Positions 33,386-41,497 of a stretch of DNA of 42,912 nucleotides are shown here, piece after piece. The position numbers and the translations under genes were made by a program. This stretch comes from RGIG4576 sp964536025 (GTDB lineage Bacteria > Bacteroidota > Bacteroidia > Bacteroidales > Muribaculaceae). Positions within the stretch are counted from its first letter, which is position 1. Every line of letters starts with the position of its first letter. Location of the stretch: assembly GCA_964536025.1 (NCBI GenBank), contig CAZHXA010000018.1, positions 1 through 42,912 of the forward strand, given 5' to 3'. The notes under the pieces are model-generated. The model worked only from the letters and a program-made list of their open reading frames with translations. It did not search any database and was not told where the DNA came from.

Positions 33386-34615
33386 TTAATGTTCGTGGCT
33401 GTGTCCAGGTACGGCACCAGCATGTGAAGCTAATTTTACTAAAATGGCACCTTTTGTTACAATTTCATCTCCTTCATTAATGCCTGAAATGATTTCTGTT
33501 GTATCACCGTTGTTTAATCCTGTTTTAACTTCTTTTTTTATGTAAGCATCTTCATGTATTTTTGCGTATACAAAGTATAAACCTTCTTCTTCGGTGATAG
33601 CACTAAGAGGAAGAGTTATACAATCATTTTTAGAAGAGCCTACAAGGTAGATTTCGGCATAAGAACCAGGTATTATGGAAACCGTATTTGTAAATTCAAA
33701 ATTTATAGGGATATAGCCTGGTGTTACAACACTTAGATTTTTATTAGAGACGATTTTACCATTTAATTTTGATAAATCATATACCGTTTCTGTATATGCA
33801 GGTTTAAAATTAGCAGTTTTTATTGTAGAAATAATAAAAGCATATCTGTTAGGTAAATCGGCTGTCAAAATTAGTTTTGTGTTTTTTGAAACAACTGCAA
33901 TAGGAGAACCGGTTTCAATATATTCGCCGTCTTTTACAAAAATTTTTGTTAATGTGCCGGAAATGTTGCTAGACGCTGAACTTCCTGCTCCTGAATTATT
34001 TACCATCGATACTTTAGCTTGTTCATATAATTGTTTAGCTTGATTGTATTCACGCTCGGTTATAATTTTATCTTTGTAAAGTGGGGTGATGCGATCTAAT
34101 TCTCGCTTTGCAGCTTCATAATTAATACGTGCTGTTTCATTAGCATCGCCACCTGATATGTTTTGTGAAGTAATATAGCCTATTGATGTTCCGGTCGTTA
34201 ATTGTTTTCCTTCAATTGCATTATCGTTTAATTTTATAATACCGCTTGATTTCGCTGAAATAACTGATTCGTCGCTTTGTGCCGGTGAAATTTGTCCACT
34301 GACTTTGATGATATTATTGAATACACCTCGTTTTACGATAGTTGTTTCAAGTCCGAAATGTTTTGCTTTTTGAGTCGAAAAAGTAATTTCATCATTATGT
34401 TCACTATGATCATGAGCGTGATGTTCATGTTCATGACTAGTTTCTTCATGTGCGTGACCTTCATGATGATGCTCATGCTTTTCGGCATCATGGTGGTGAT
34501 GATGTTCGTGTTCAATTGTCTCGTTTGAATGATTATGATTATCTTTTGAAGAAGATGTACCGCAAGCGGTTAACGTTGCTATGCAAATTGCATATAATAT
34601 ATTTTTTATTTCCAT
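33386..34615 (-). CDS. cusB: His-rich periplasmic adaptor of the metal efflux system (CusB-like lipoprotein)
   Basis: This membrane-fusion protein links the RND pump to the outer-membrane channel. The ATG at 34615 starts a lipoprotein signal with lipobox LTAC (C18), which supports this start over an upstream one. The 409-residue protein then has 21 histidines between residues 27 and 73, many in HEH or HHH clusters. The HlyD-type barrel-sandwich, hairpin and beta-barrel regions follow, and it ends in GHSHEH. The His-rich stretch probably binds metal and may pass it to the pump. The gene lies 25 bp upstream of cusA. Confidence 0.92.
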   Translation of the reverse strand: MEIKNILYAICIATLTACGTSSSKDNHNHSNETIEHEHHHHHDAEKHEHHHEGHAHEETSHEHEHHAHDHSEHNDEITFSTQKAKHFGLETTIVKRGVFNNIIKVSGQISPAQSDESVISAKSSGIIKLNDNAIEGKQLTTGTSIGYITSQNISGGDANETARINYEAAKRELDRITPLYKDKIITEREYNQAKQLYEQAKVSMVNNSGAGSSASSNISGTLTKIFVKDGEYIETGSPIAVVSKNTKLILTADLPNRYAFIISTIKTANFKPAYTETVYDLSKLNGKIVSNKNLSVVTPGYIPINFEFTNTVSIIPGSYAEIYLVGSSKNDCITLPLSAITEEEGLYFVYAKIHEDAYIKKEVKTGLNNGDTTEIISGINEGDEIVTKGAILVKLASHAGAVPGHSHEH

Positions 34616-34620
34616 GTTTG

Positions 34621-34700
34621 ATTGTGTGATGTTTATATAAAAAAACTTTGATTGAATTGAAAATCCAATCATATTTATTGAAATAAAGATATCACACAAT
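34621..34700. repeat. Separated 10-bp inverted repeat upstream of cusB
   Basis: ATTGTGTGAT (34621-34630) and ATCACACAAT (34691-34700) are perfect arms 60 bases apart. They flank the gap before cusB. The distal arm overlaps the stop codon of the small His/Cys-rich gene and a near-consensus -7 element (TATCTTTA on the minus strand, 34691-34684). Confidence 0.4.
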
Positions 34701-35111
34701 TGGTGGAGCACGTAAAGAGTGAGTTTGTTTACTTCTCTTTAAAAGATAGAATTTGTTTTGTGGTATGTATAGAATATTTTCTATTTGTGATATATTCTTG
34801 ATTGTGTTATCAAAAATTTTACAAAAGAAAATAATAGGAGAAAATGACTTATTTTCAACCTTTGCAATATTTATTTTTAAAGAGCAATTTTTTTCATCTT
34901 GATGATTTCCATCGTTACATCCGTGTGAACAGATATTGTTGTTTGCTATATCATGAGTCAATTTATGATTATGAACTGAATGACATAAATCACTTGAACA
35001 ACAGAATACAAACATTTGTCCTGTTTCATCGTGATGATGAAATTGGGCAATAGAGCATATTAATATAATTAATGCACTAAAAATGGAAATTGTTTTTTGT
35101 ATTGTTCTCAT
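34692..35111 (-). CDS. Small His/Cys-rich protein of the metal efflux locus (DUF6769-like)
   Basis: A 139-residue protein with an N-terminal hydrophobic segment (about 6-22), either a signal peptide or an anchor. The next 55 residues are rich in possible metal ligands: H25-H27, C37, C38, C43, H44, H47, H49, H53, C61, H63, C65, H70 and C76. The end reads SLRAPPIV. Similar small proteins with an RxPP tail precede RND metal efflux genes in many Bacteroidota. I recall the name DUF6769 for them but could not check it. A role in periplasmic metal binding or sensing is inferred. It lies 76 bp upstream of cusB. Confidence 0.7.
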   Translation of the reverse strand: MRTIQKTISIFSALIILICSIAQFHHHDETGQMFVFCCSSDLCHSVHNHKLTHDIANNNICSHGCNDGNHQDEKNCSLKINIAKVENKSFSPIIFFCKIFDNTIKNISQIENILYIPQNKFYLLKRSKQTHSLRAPPIV

Positions 35112-35116
35112 TCATG

Positions 35117-35150
35117 CAAAAATAAGTACTATTTTATCAATACAGTTGTA
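35117..35150 (-). promoter_or_regulatory. Promoter of the metal efflux locus with a cop-box-like site
   Basis: On the minus strand the -7 element reads TATTTTTG (35124-35117), ending 5 nt before the ATG. TACAGTTGTA (35141-35150) sits where the -33 element should be. It matches TACAnnTGTA, the operator pattern of CopY/BlaI-type repressors. Confidence 0.4.
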
Positions 35151-35181
35151 TCGGTATTGTTAATTATAGATTATTAACTAT

Positions 35182-35616
35182 TCAATCATCTTCGTAATCA
35201 TCAAAGTCATCATCGATATCATCAAAATCCATAAACGTGAAATCGGTAAATTTTGCGAGTTCTCGACCTTCTTTTTTGGTAGGTCTTCCAAGACCTTTTT
35301 GGCGATTTACAAAGCCACTTATTCTTGTCATTTCGAGCAAATCATATTGCTCTTTTGGTGTTATGTTTTTTAAATATTCGGGAACAAGTTTTGCTCCTAC
35401 TCGGTTTTCTATTATACCTAATACTTCAAAAGTGTAGTATATAGGTGGCTTTTTCACAACAATAATATCACCAATTTTTATGGTATGCGATGGTTTAACG
35501 GTTACTCCTTGTATGGTTACACGACCTTTTTTACAAGCATCGGTTGCTATGGAACGAGTCTTAAAGATTCGAGTAGCCCATAACCATTTATCTATTCTTA
35601 CTTCTCCTTTTGCCAT
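35182..35616 (-). CDS. S4-domain RNA-binding protein (Hsp15-like)
   Basis: A 144-residue protein with an S4 RNA-binding domain over about residues 4-65 (RIDKWLWATRIFKTRSIATDACKKGRVTIQG). This resembles Hsp15, which binds stalled 50S subunits carrying peptidyl-tRNA. The C-terminus is a strongly acidic tail of Asp and Glu (about 128-144). Its start overlaps the pth stop by one base (TAATG). The neighbour pth and the Hsp15 role both concern rescue of peptidyl-tRNA, which makes the operon sensible. The exact function is inferred from the family. Confidence 0.85.
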   Translation of the reverse strand: MAKGEVRIDKWLWATRIFKTRSIATDACKKGRVTIQGVTVKPSHTIKIGDIIVVKKPPIYYTFEVLGIIENRVGAKLVPEYLKNITPKEQYDLLEMTRISGFVNRQKGLGRPTKKEGRELAKFTDFTFMDFDDIDDDFDDYEDD

Positions 35617-36179
35617 TATTTGTTACTGAAATTATTCATAGCAAAAGTTAGACCTGATAGGCAAAATGCTTTTATTGCATCAACTGCAACATTGAGCCTT
35701 TCCGGCATAGTTTTGTTCTGTTCTTCGGTGAAATTACCTAAAACATAATCTATTTGGGCTCCTTTAGGGAAATCATTACCTACGCCAAAACGTAATCTTG
35801 CATAACTTTGAGTGCCAATCATATTGGCAATGTTTTTCAAACCGTTATGTCCGCCATCGCTACCTTTTCCCTTAATGCGTATTGCTCCGAATGGTAATGC
35901 AATATCATCAACAACAACAAGTACATTCTCTAACGGAATATTTTCTTTGTTCATCCAATAGCGAACAGCTTCGCCACTTAAATTCATATATGTAGATGGC
36001 TTTAGTAAAATTAAAATTTTATTTTTAACTCTTACTTGTGCTATATCACCATATCGTTGTGTGGAAAAAGTAATATTGGATGCCTCAGCAAAGGCATCCA
36101 ATACTTTAAAACCTATGTTGTGTCGAGTATTTTGGTATTCTATCCCAATATTACCCAATCCAACAATCAAATACTTCAT
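35616..36179 (-). CDS. pth: Peptidyl-tRNA hydrolase
   Basis: This enzyme cleaves peptidyl-tRNA released from ribosomes so that the tRNA can be reused. It has 187 residues, the usual size. The catalytic H20 lies in NTRHNIGF, with N10, N66 (TYMNLSG), D92 (VVDDIALPFG) and N112 (GGHNGLKN) forming the known active site. It is the middle gene of rplY-pth-S4, 10 bp after rplY and overlapping the S4 gene by one base. Confidence 0.97.
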   Translation of the reverse strand: MKYLIVGLGNIGIEYQNTRHNIGFKVLDAFAEASNITFSTQRYGDIAQVRVKNKILILLKPSTYMNLSGEAVRYWMNKENIPLENVLVVVDDIALPFGAIRIKGKGSDGGHNGLKNIANMIGTQSYARLRFGVGNDFPKGAQIDYVLGNFTEEQNKTMPERLNVAVDAIKAFCLSGLTFAMNNFSNK

Positions 36180-36189
36180 GTCTCAAATA

Positions 36190-36873
36190 TTATTTTTGAG
36201 CATTAGCTTGTGCACCACGAGCTGCACGTGTCAATTGAACTGCACAAACAACAGCATTCTTAGCGTTCATCAATTCAAGACCTTCGTAGTGAAGTTCACC
36301 AACTTTAAGACTGCGTCCAAGTTCCAAATCGTCAACGTTAATAATAACGCGTTCAGGCATTTGAGAGTAAACAGCTTTAACTTTTAGTTTCTTCATAGAA
36401 AGGGTCAATTTACCACCGGCTTTAACACCTGCAGCGTGTCCTTCAATCTTAACAGGAACTTCCATAACAACAGGTTTGTTATCATAAACTTCCAATAAAT
36501 CAATGTGTAGAACTTCATCGGTTACAGGGTGGAATTGCATGTCTTTAAGAACTGCTTTTTTAACTTTTCCATTGATTGTCAATTCGATAACGAAAATATC
36601 AGGAGTGTAGATAAGTTTGCGAACGTCAGCCATTTTAACAACTAAGTCTGTTGCCAAAATACCTTTTTTGCTAGCTTCTCTCTTGCCATCTACGATTTTT
36701 TTGCCAGGAAGTTCAACAAGTTTTGTTCCTTCTTCCAATGCTCCTGAATAAGGTAGGTTTACAACTTCACCTCCATTAAGAACTACAGGTACAAGACCTT
36801 CTTTACGTAAAGCTTTTGTAGCTTTTTTCCCAAGAGCCGTTCTTGGCTCTGCTGTTAAATTAAATGTCTTCAT
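36190..36873 (-). CDS. rplY: 50S ribosomal protein L25 (CTC/TL5 type)
   Basis: This protein binds 5S rRNA in the large subunit. At 227 residues it is the long form. An N-terminal L25 domain (about 1-95) is followed by the CTC-type beta domain, and the end is alanine- and glutamine-rich. Signature segments are AEPRTALGKKATKALRKEGLVPVVLNGG and FHPVTDEVLHIDLLEV. It is the first gene of the rplY-pth-S4 operon. Its leader of about 70 nt contains two short inverted repeats, possibly an autoregulatory structure. Confidence 0.95.
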   Translation of the reverse strand: MKTFNLTAEPRTALGKKATKALRKEGLVPVVLNGGEVVNLPYSGALEEGTKLVELPGKKIVDGKREASKKGILATDLVVKMADVRKLIYTPDIFVIELTINGKVKKAVLKDMQFHPVTDEVLHIDLLEVYDNKPVVMEVPVKIEGHAAGVKAGGKLTLSMKKLKVKAVYSQMPERVIINVDDLELGRSLKVGELHYEGLELMNAKNAVVCAVQLTRAARGAQANAQK

Positions 36874-36946
36874 TTTTTTATTTTGTGTTACTCAAAATTA
36901 AGTGTGCTCCTAATTTCCCATCACACGGTATTCTTAAAAAGCGTCG

Positions 36947-36977
36947 CAAAATTACAAAAAAATATCCAAACGACAAA
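36947..36977 (-). promoter_or_regulatory. Promoter of the rplY operon
   Basis: On the minus strand, TTTG (36977-36974), 19 bases, then TAATTTTG (36954-36947). This is an exact consensus match. Confidence 0.65.
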
Positions 36978-37025
36978 ATATCAATTAAATAAGGTCTATA
37001 AGTTTCGATATAATAATTTTTTTGA

Positions 37026-37057
37026 TTTGTTTATAATCTACAAAGATTGTACTTTTG
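37026..37057 (+). promoter_or_regulatory. Promoter of the ABC-F gene
   Basis: TTTG (37026-37029), 20 bases, then TACTTTTG (37050-37057). It predicts a leader of about 28 nt. Confidence 0.65.
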
Positions 37058-37089
37058 CACAATATATAAGGTCTAATTTTAGAAGATAA

Positions 37090-39024
37090 ATGATTTCTAT
37101 ACAAGGTTTATCGGTGGAATTTAGCAGTAAATCACTGTTTAGTGATGTTAGCTATGTAATTAATAAGAAAGATAAGATAGCATTAGTGGGTAAAAATGGA
37201 GCAGGGAAGTCTACTATGCTTAAAATTATAGCCGGATTACAACAACCCACTCATGGTATCGTTGCTGTTCAAAATGATATAGTTGTGGGATATTTACCTC
37301 AACAAATGTTGCTTACTGATGGCAAAACAGTTCGAGAAGATGTTCATGAAGCTTTTAATCACATTACAGAATTGAATAATCAAATAAAAAAACTTAATGA
37401 TGAACTTCTTTTGAGGACTGATTACGAAAGTAAAGAATATCAACAAATAATTGACAAATTAACTCATCTTACAGAAATTGCAAATTTCTATAATTCAGAA
37501 AATTGTGAAGCCGAGATGGAAAAAACGCTTCTTGGACTTGGCTTTTCTCGTGACGATTTTGATCGTGCAACTTCTGAATTCAGTGGAGGTTGGCGTATGC
37601 GTATAGAGTTAGCAAAGCTTTTGTTACGTAAGCCTGACGTTTTACTTCTCGATGAACCGACTAATCACTTGGATATTGAGTCTATTCAATGGCTTGAAAC
37701 TTTTCTAAAAACAAAAGCAGATGCTGTTGTTCTTGTATCGCACGATAGGGCATTTATAGATAATGTAACTAATCGCACTATTGAGATTTCTTGTGGAAAA
37801 ATTTATGATTATTCTGTAAATTATTCAAAATATGTAGAATTGAGAAAAGAACGTGTAGAGCAGCAAATGCGTGCATATCTTAATCAACAAAAAGAAATAA
37901 AAGATATTGAAGATTTTATAGAAAAATTCAGATACAAGCCAACTAAAGCAGTACAAGTTCAAAGTCGTATAAAACAGTTGGAAAAAATAGAACGAATTGA
38001 AGTTGATGAAGTAGATAATTCTCATATTAATTTAAAATTTCCTCCTGCTCCACGTTCCGGAGATTATCCTGTTATAGCAGAAGGTGTAAAAAAACAATAT
38101 GGAGAGCATCTCGTTTTTAAAGATGCTACATTTACAATAAAACGAGGTGAAAAGGTTGCTTTTGTTGGGAAAAACGGTGAAGGTAAATCAACATTGGTCA
38201 AATGTATAATGGATGAAATACCTTTTGATGGCACTCTCAAAATAGGTCATAATATAAAAATTGGTTATTTTGCACAAAATCAAGCTCAAATGCTTGATGG
38301 AGAAGCAACCGTGTTTGATACAATAGATTGTGTTGCTGTGGGAGATGTGCGTACTAAAATACGAGATATTTTAGGTGCTTTTATGTTTGGCGGTGAGGCT
38401 TCCGATAAGAAAGTTAAAGTTCTTTCAGGCGGAGAAAAGACTCGATTAGCTATGATTAGGTTATTACTTGAACCTGTAAACTTATTGATACTTGATGAAC
38501 CCACCAATCACCTTGATATAAAGACTAAAGACATATTAAAGTCGGCATTGAAAGATTTTGATGGAACTATTATTGTAGTATCGCATGATCGTGATTTCTT
38601 GAATGGTTTAGTAGATAAAGTTTATGAATTTGGAGGAGGGAAAGTGCGTGAATTTTTAGGAGGGATTTATGATTTTCTTGAATATAAAAATATTACATCT
38701 TTAAAAGAACTTGAAAAAAATAATGATAGTAAAAATCAAAATACAGTAGTTAAAGTTCAAGAGACATCTCAATCTAAACTTTCTTATGCAGAGCAAAAAG
38801 AGAGAGAAAAGATAATACGTAAAGCAGAAAAAGAAGTTGCTCGATATGAAAGTGAAATTTCTGAGTTAGAAAATCTTTTAAAAGATATTGAAGTAAAACT
38901 TGCTTCCGGTGTATTCGAGGATTCTTCTATATACAGTGAACATGCTGATTTACAAAAGAAACTTGAAAATACAATGAGCTTATGGGAGCAGGCGTGCGAG
39001 GAATTAGAAAAATTAAAAAACTAA
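37090..39024 (+). CDS. ABC-F family ATPase
   Basis: This soluble ABC protein carries two ATPase domains and no membrane segments, 644 residues. The first domain has GKNGAGKST (34-42), the signature FSGGW (from 164) and LLLDEPTNHLD. The second has GKNGEGKST (360-368), LSGGEKTR (from 445) and LILDEPTNHLD. The linker between them (about 240-310) is the P-site tRNA interaction motif region. A C-terminal coiled coil covers about 570-644. Family members act on the ribosome in translation control or antibiotic protection. The overall build is closest to Uup/YdiF-like housekeeping members, so a resistance role is not indicated. The PepO-type gene follows 24 bp later. Confidence 0.9.
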   Translation: MISIQGLSVEFSSKSLFSDVSYVINKKDKIALVGKNGAGKSTMLKIIAGLQQPTHGIVAVQNDIVVGYLPQQMLLTDGKTVREDVHEAFNHITELNNQIKKLNDELLLRTDYESKEYQQIIDKLTHLTEIANFYNSENCEAEMEKTLLGLGFSRDDFDRATSEFSGGWRMRIELAKLLLRKPDVLLLDEPTNHLDIESIQWLETFLKTKADAVVLVSHDRAFIDNVTNRTIEISCGKIYDYSVNYSKYVELRKERVEQQMRAYLNQQKEIKDIEDFIEKFRYKPTKAVQVQSRIKQLEKIERIEVDEVDNSHINLKFPPAPRSGDYPVIAEGVKKQYGEHLVFKDATFTIKRGEKVAFVGKNGEGKSTLVKCIMDEIPFDGTLKIGHNIKIGYFAQNQAQMLDGEATVFDTIDCVAVGDVRTKIRDILGAFMFGGEASDKKVKVLSGGEKTRLAMIRLLLEPVNLLILDEPTNHLDIKTKDILKSALKDFDGTIIVVSHDRDFLNGLVDKVYEFGGGKVREFLGGIYDFLEYKNITSLKELEKNNDSKNQNTVVKVQETSQSKLSYAEQKEREKIIRKAEKEVARYESEISELENLLKDIEVKLASGVFEDSSIYSEHADLQKKLENTMSLWEQACEELEKLKN

Positions 39025-39048
39025 TAAATAATATTATACTTTTAAACA

Positions 39049-41088
39049 ATGAAAAAAATTAATTTATTATTAATTTCACTTGCAATGACATCTATGGTTA
39101 TGAGTTGCAATGGCAATTCCGACAATGGAAAAGCAAAAGGGGTAGATAGAGCTAATCTTGATGAAAGTGTAGTTCCTGGTGCTGATTTCTACAATTATGC
39201 GTGTGGTGGTTGGATGAAAAATAATCCATTACAACCACAGTATTCTCGATTTGGTCAATTTGATTTAATGGCAGAGAATAATAAAGAGCAATTGAAAGAA
39301 CTTATTCAAAGTTTATCAAAGCAAAACAATGCTGCAGGAACCGTTGCACAAAAAGTTAATGACTTATATTTACAAGGTCTTGACAGTGTTAGATTAAATG
39401 AAGAAGGAGCTGCTCCTATTCAAGCAGATTTGAAAACAATTAATTCAGCTAAAAAGGAAGATTTGATGGGTGTTATTGTATGGTTACATTCAAATGGTCT
39501 TGCTTCACCGTTTTTTAATGAAGGTGTTGATGCTGATTTGATGAATTCAAATGAAAATGCATTATATTTGATGGAATCAGGTATAGGTTTGGGTGAACGT
39601 GATTATTATTTGGAAAATGATTCAAATTCAGTACAAATACGTAATGCCTATGTTGATTTTGTGAAAAAAATGTTCACATTATCAGGATATGAAGCTCTTA
39701 GAGCTGAAGAAGCTACTGCAAATGTTATGAAAATAGAGACTGCTCTTGCTAAAGTTGCTATGAATAGGGAAGAACAACGTGATATGGCAGGGCAATATAA
39801 TCCACGTTCTTTTGAGCAATTAAAGAAAGATTATCCAAATATAAATTGGAACAAATTAGTTGAAGGCCTTGGTTTGACCGATGTTAAAACGGTAATTGTA
39901 GGTCAACCTCGTAGCTTTGCAGAAGTAAATAAGATGTTGGGCTCGTTGAGTGAACAAGAAATCAAAGACTATCTTTCTTATAGTTACATTCATTCTGCTG
40001 CGTCTTATTTAAGTGATGGTTATGTAGATGCAAGTTTTGAATTGTTTGGTAAAGTAATGTCAGGCAAAAAAGAAAATGAACCTCGTTGGAAACGTGCTTT
40101 ATCTGTTCCTAATGGCTTGTTGGGTATGGCTGTTGGACAGTTGTATGTTGAGAAATACTTTGCAGGAGAATCTAAATCTAAAATGTTAACCCTTGTTGAC
40201 AATTTAAAAACTGCATTGGGAGAACATATCTCTAATCTTACATGGATGACCGATTCAACAAAACAAAATGCTCTTGTTAAATTAAATGCCTTTAAAGTAA
40301 AAATAGGTTATCCTGATAAATGGAAAGATTATAGTACAATAAATATAGATTCAAAAGATTCTTATTGGGCAAATGTAAAAAAAGCAATTAAGTGGCATGT
40401 AGAAGATAATTTGTCAAAATATGGAAAACCTGTAGATAAGGATGAATGGCTAATGACACCACAAACCGTAAATGCTTATTATAATCCTACAACAAATGAA
40501 ATATGTTTCCCAGCTGGAATACTTCAAGCACCTTATTTTGATGTAAATGCTGATGATGCATGTAACTATGGTGCTATTGGTGTAGTTATTGGACATGAAA
40601 TGACTCATGGATTTGATGACCAAGGTCGTCAATTTGACCAAAATGGTAATATGGTTGACTGGTGGACAGCTAAAGATGCAGAAAGCTTTACAGCGTTGAC
40701 AAATAAGTTGGTTGCACAATTTGATGCTGTTGAAGTTGCTGAAGGGGTTCATGCAAATGGTCGTTACACTCTTGGTGAAAATATAGCAGACCAAGGAGGG
40801 TTACGTGTTGCTTATACTGCATTTAAAAAGACAAAACAAGGACAAGGTGAGGATAAAATTGATGAATTTACTCCTGATCAACGTTTTTATTTAGCATATG
40901 CAAATGTATGGGCAGGTAATATTACAGAACAAGAAATTTTACGTCGCACTAAAATAGATGTTCACTCATTGGGTAGAAATCGTGTTAATGTAACATTGCG
41001 TAACATCGATACATTCTTTAAAGCGTTTGGAATACAAGAAGGAGATGAAATGTTCCGTCCAGAAGGAGAACGTGTAATAATTTGGTAA
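39049..41088 (+). CDS. pepO: M13-family (neprilysin/PepO-like) zinc metallopeptidase, lipoprotein
   Basis: An envelope-anchored endopeptidase of 679 residues. The signal peptide ends in a lipobox with C20 (MVMSC). The N-terminal M13 region begins with the typical PGADFYNYACGGWMK. The zinc site is H516-E517-x2-H520 (GHEMTHGFDDQGR). The third ligand is E577 in ENIADQGG, and D581 follows as expected. The NAYYNPTTNEICFPAGILQ segment, which shapes the substrate cleft, is present. M13 enzymes cleave peptides of limited size. The terminal residue context (IIW) matches the conserved C-terminus, where the family usually ends CxVW. It is probably co-transcribed with the ABC-F gene. Confidence 0.93.
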   Translation: MKKINLLLISLAMTSMVMSCNGNSDNGKAKGVDRANLDESVVPGADFYNYACGGWMKNNPLQPQYSRFGQFDLMAENNKEQLKELIQSLSKQNNAAGTVAQKVNDLYLQGLDSVRLNEEGAAPIQADLKTINSAKKEDLMGVIVWLHSNGLASPFFNEGVDADLMNSNENALYLMESGIGLGERDYYLENDSNSVQIRNAYVDFVKKMFTLSGYEALRAEEATANVMKIETALAKVAMNREEQRDMAGQYNPRSFEQLKKDYPNINWNKLVEGLGLTDVKTVIVGQPRSFAEVNKMLGSLSEQEIKDYLSYSYIHSAASYLSDGYVDASFELFGKVMSGKKENEPRWKRALSVPNGLLGMAVGQLYVEKYFAGESKSKMLTLVDNLKTALGEHISNLTWMTDSTKQNALVKLNAFKVKIGYPDKWKDYSTINIDSKDSYWANVKKAIKWHVEDNLSKYGKPVDKDEWLMTPQTVNAYYNPTTNEICFPAGILQAPYFDVNADDACNYGAIGVVIGHEMTHGFDDQGRQFDQNGNMVDWWTAKDAESFTALTNKLVAQFDAVEVAEGVHANGRYTLGENIADQGGLRVAYTAFKKTKQGQGEDKIDEFTPDQRFYLAYANVWAGNITEQEILRRTKIDVHSLGRNRVNVTLRNIDTFFKAFGIQEGDEMFRPEGERVIIW

Positions 41089-41114
41089 CACACTATTTCT
41101 GAATAATTCTATAG

Positions 41115-41152
41115 GAGAGTCTTTGCATTTTATGCTTTGACTCTCTTTTTTT
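41115..41152 (+). terminator. Intrinsic terminator after the M13 peptidase gene
   Basis: GAGAGTC (41115-41121) pairs with GACTCTC (41139-41145), with further partial pairing inside. A run of seven T follows. Confidence 0.75.
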
Positions 41153-41416
41153 GCTTTTATTTGAAAAAACATTCTTCAACCTTGGTAAATATCTGCAATG
41201 CCGTTAAAATTACAAAATGTGTCGATTGCGTTCTCGGTAGATATTTTGAGATGGATGGAAGTTTTGAATAACAAAGAAATGCCGAAGGCATAGGAAACTG
41301 AATAGTGAAACCGGAAAGTTAAAAGGTGTTGCTTATAAGAAAATCACCCCTGTTTGTATATTTAATCCTTGGTAATTATCTTACTGTACTCGATTAAATA
41401 TATATTTAGACTAAAG
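41153..41416. other. Stretch without a recognised gene, with a 31-codon open frame
   Basis: No gene longer than about 30 codons is convincing between the peptidase terminator and the next hairpin. A 31-residue plus-strand frame runs from an ATG at 41198 to a TAG at 41291-41293 (MPLKLQNVSIAFS...). A small ATGCC-GAA-GGCAT hairpin sits at its end (41279-41291). GGTG (41325-41328) could pair with CACC (41345-41348). It is less AT-rich than most gaps here. It might be a decayed gene, a dispersed repeat or a small RNA. I recognise none of these. Confidence 0.3.
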
Positions 41417-41460
41417 AAAGACAGTGGTGAGAATATTAAAAATCACCACTGTCTTTTTCC
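41417..41460. terminator. Strong hairpin, best read as a plus-strand terminator
   Basis: A perfect 14-bp stem (41417-41430 with 41443-41456) and a 12-nt loop are followed on the plus strand by TTCCTTTTTT. The minus-strand tail (CTTTCTTTAG) is weaker but may also serve the secreted-protein gene ending at 41498. Confidence 0.75.
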
Positions 41461-41497
41461 TTTTTTGTAATCTCAAAATTGTTTCTGAAATATTTAC

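Noticed and set aside
33361..33423. Extended start for the CusA-type pump
   Set aside because: It would overlap the end of cusB, and MLNRIIKFSL at 33360 is the normal family start.
34292..34528. A Met-rich plus-strand frame (and an overlapping minus-strand Met-rich frame) in cusB
   Set aside because: The methionines are the shadow of CAT and CAC histidine codons in the His-rich segment of the adaptor.
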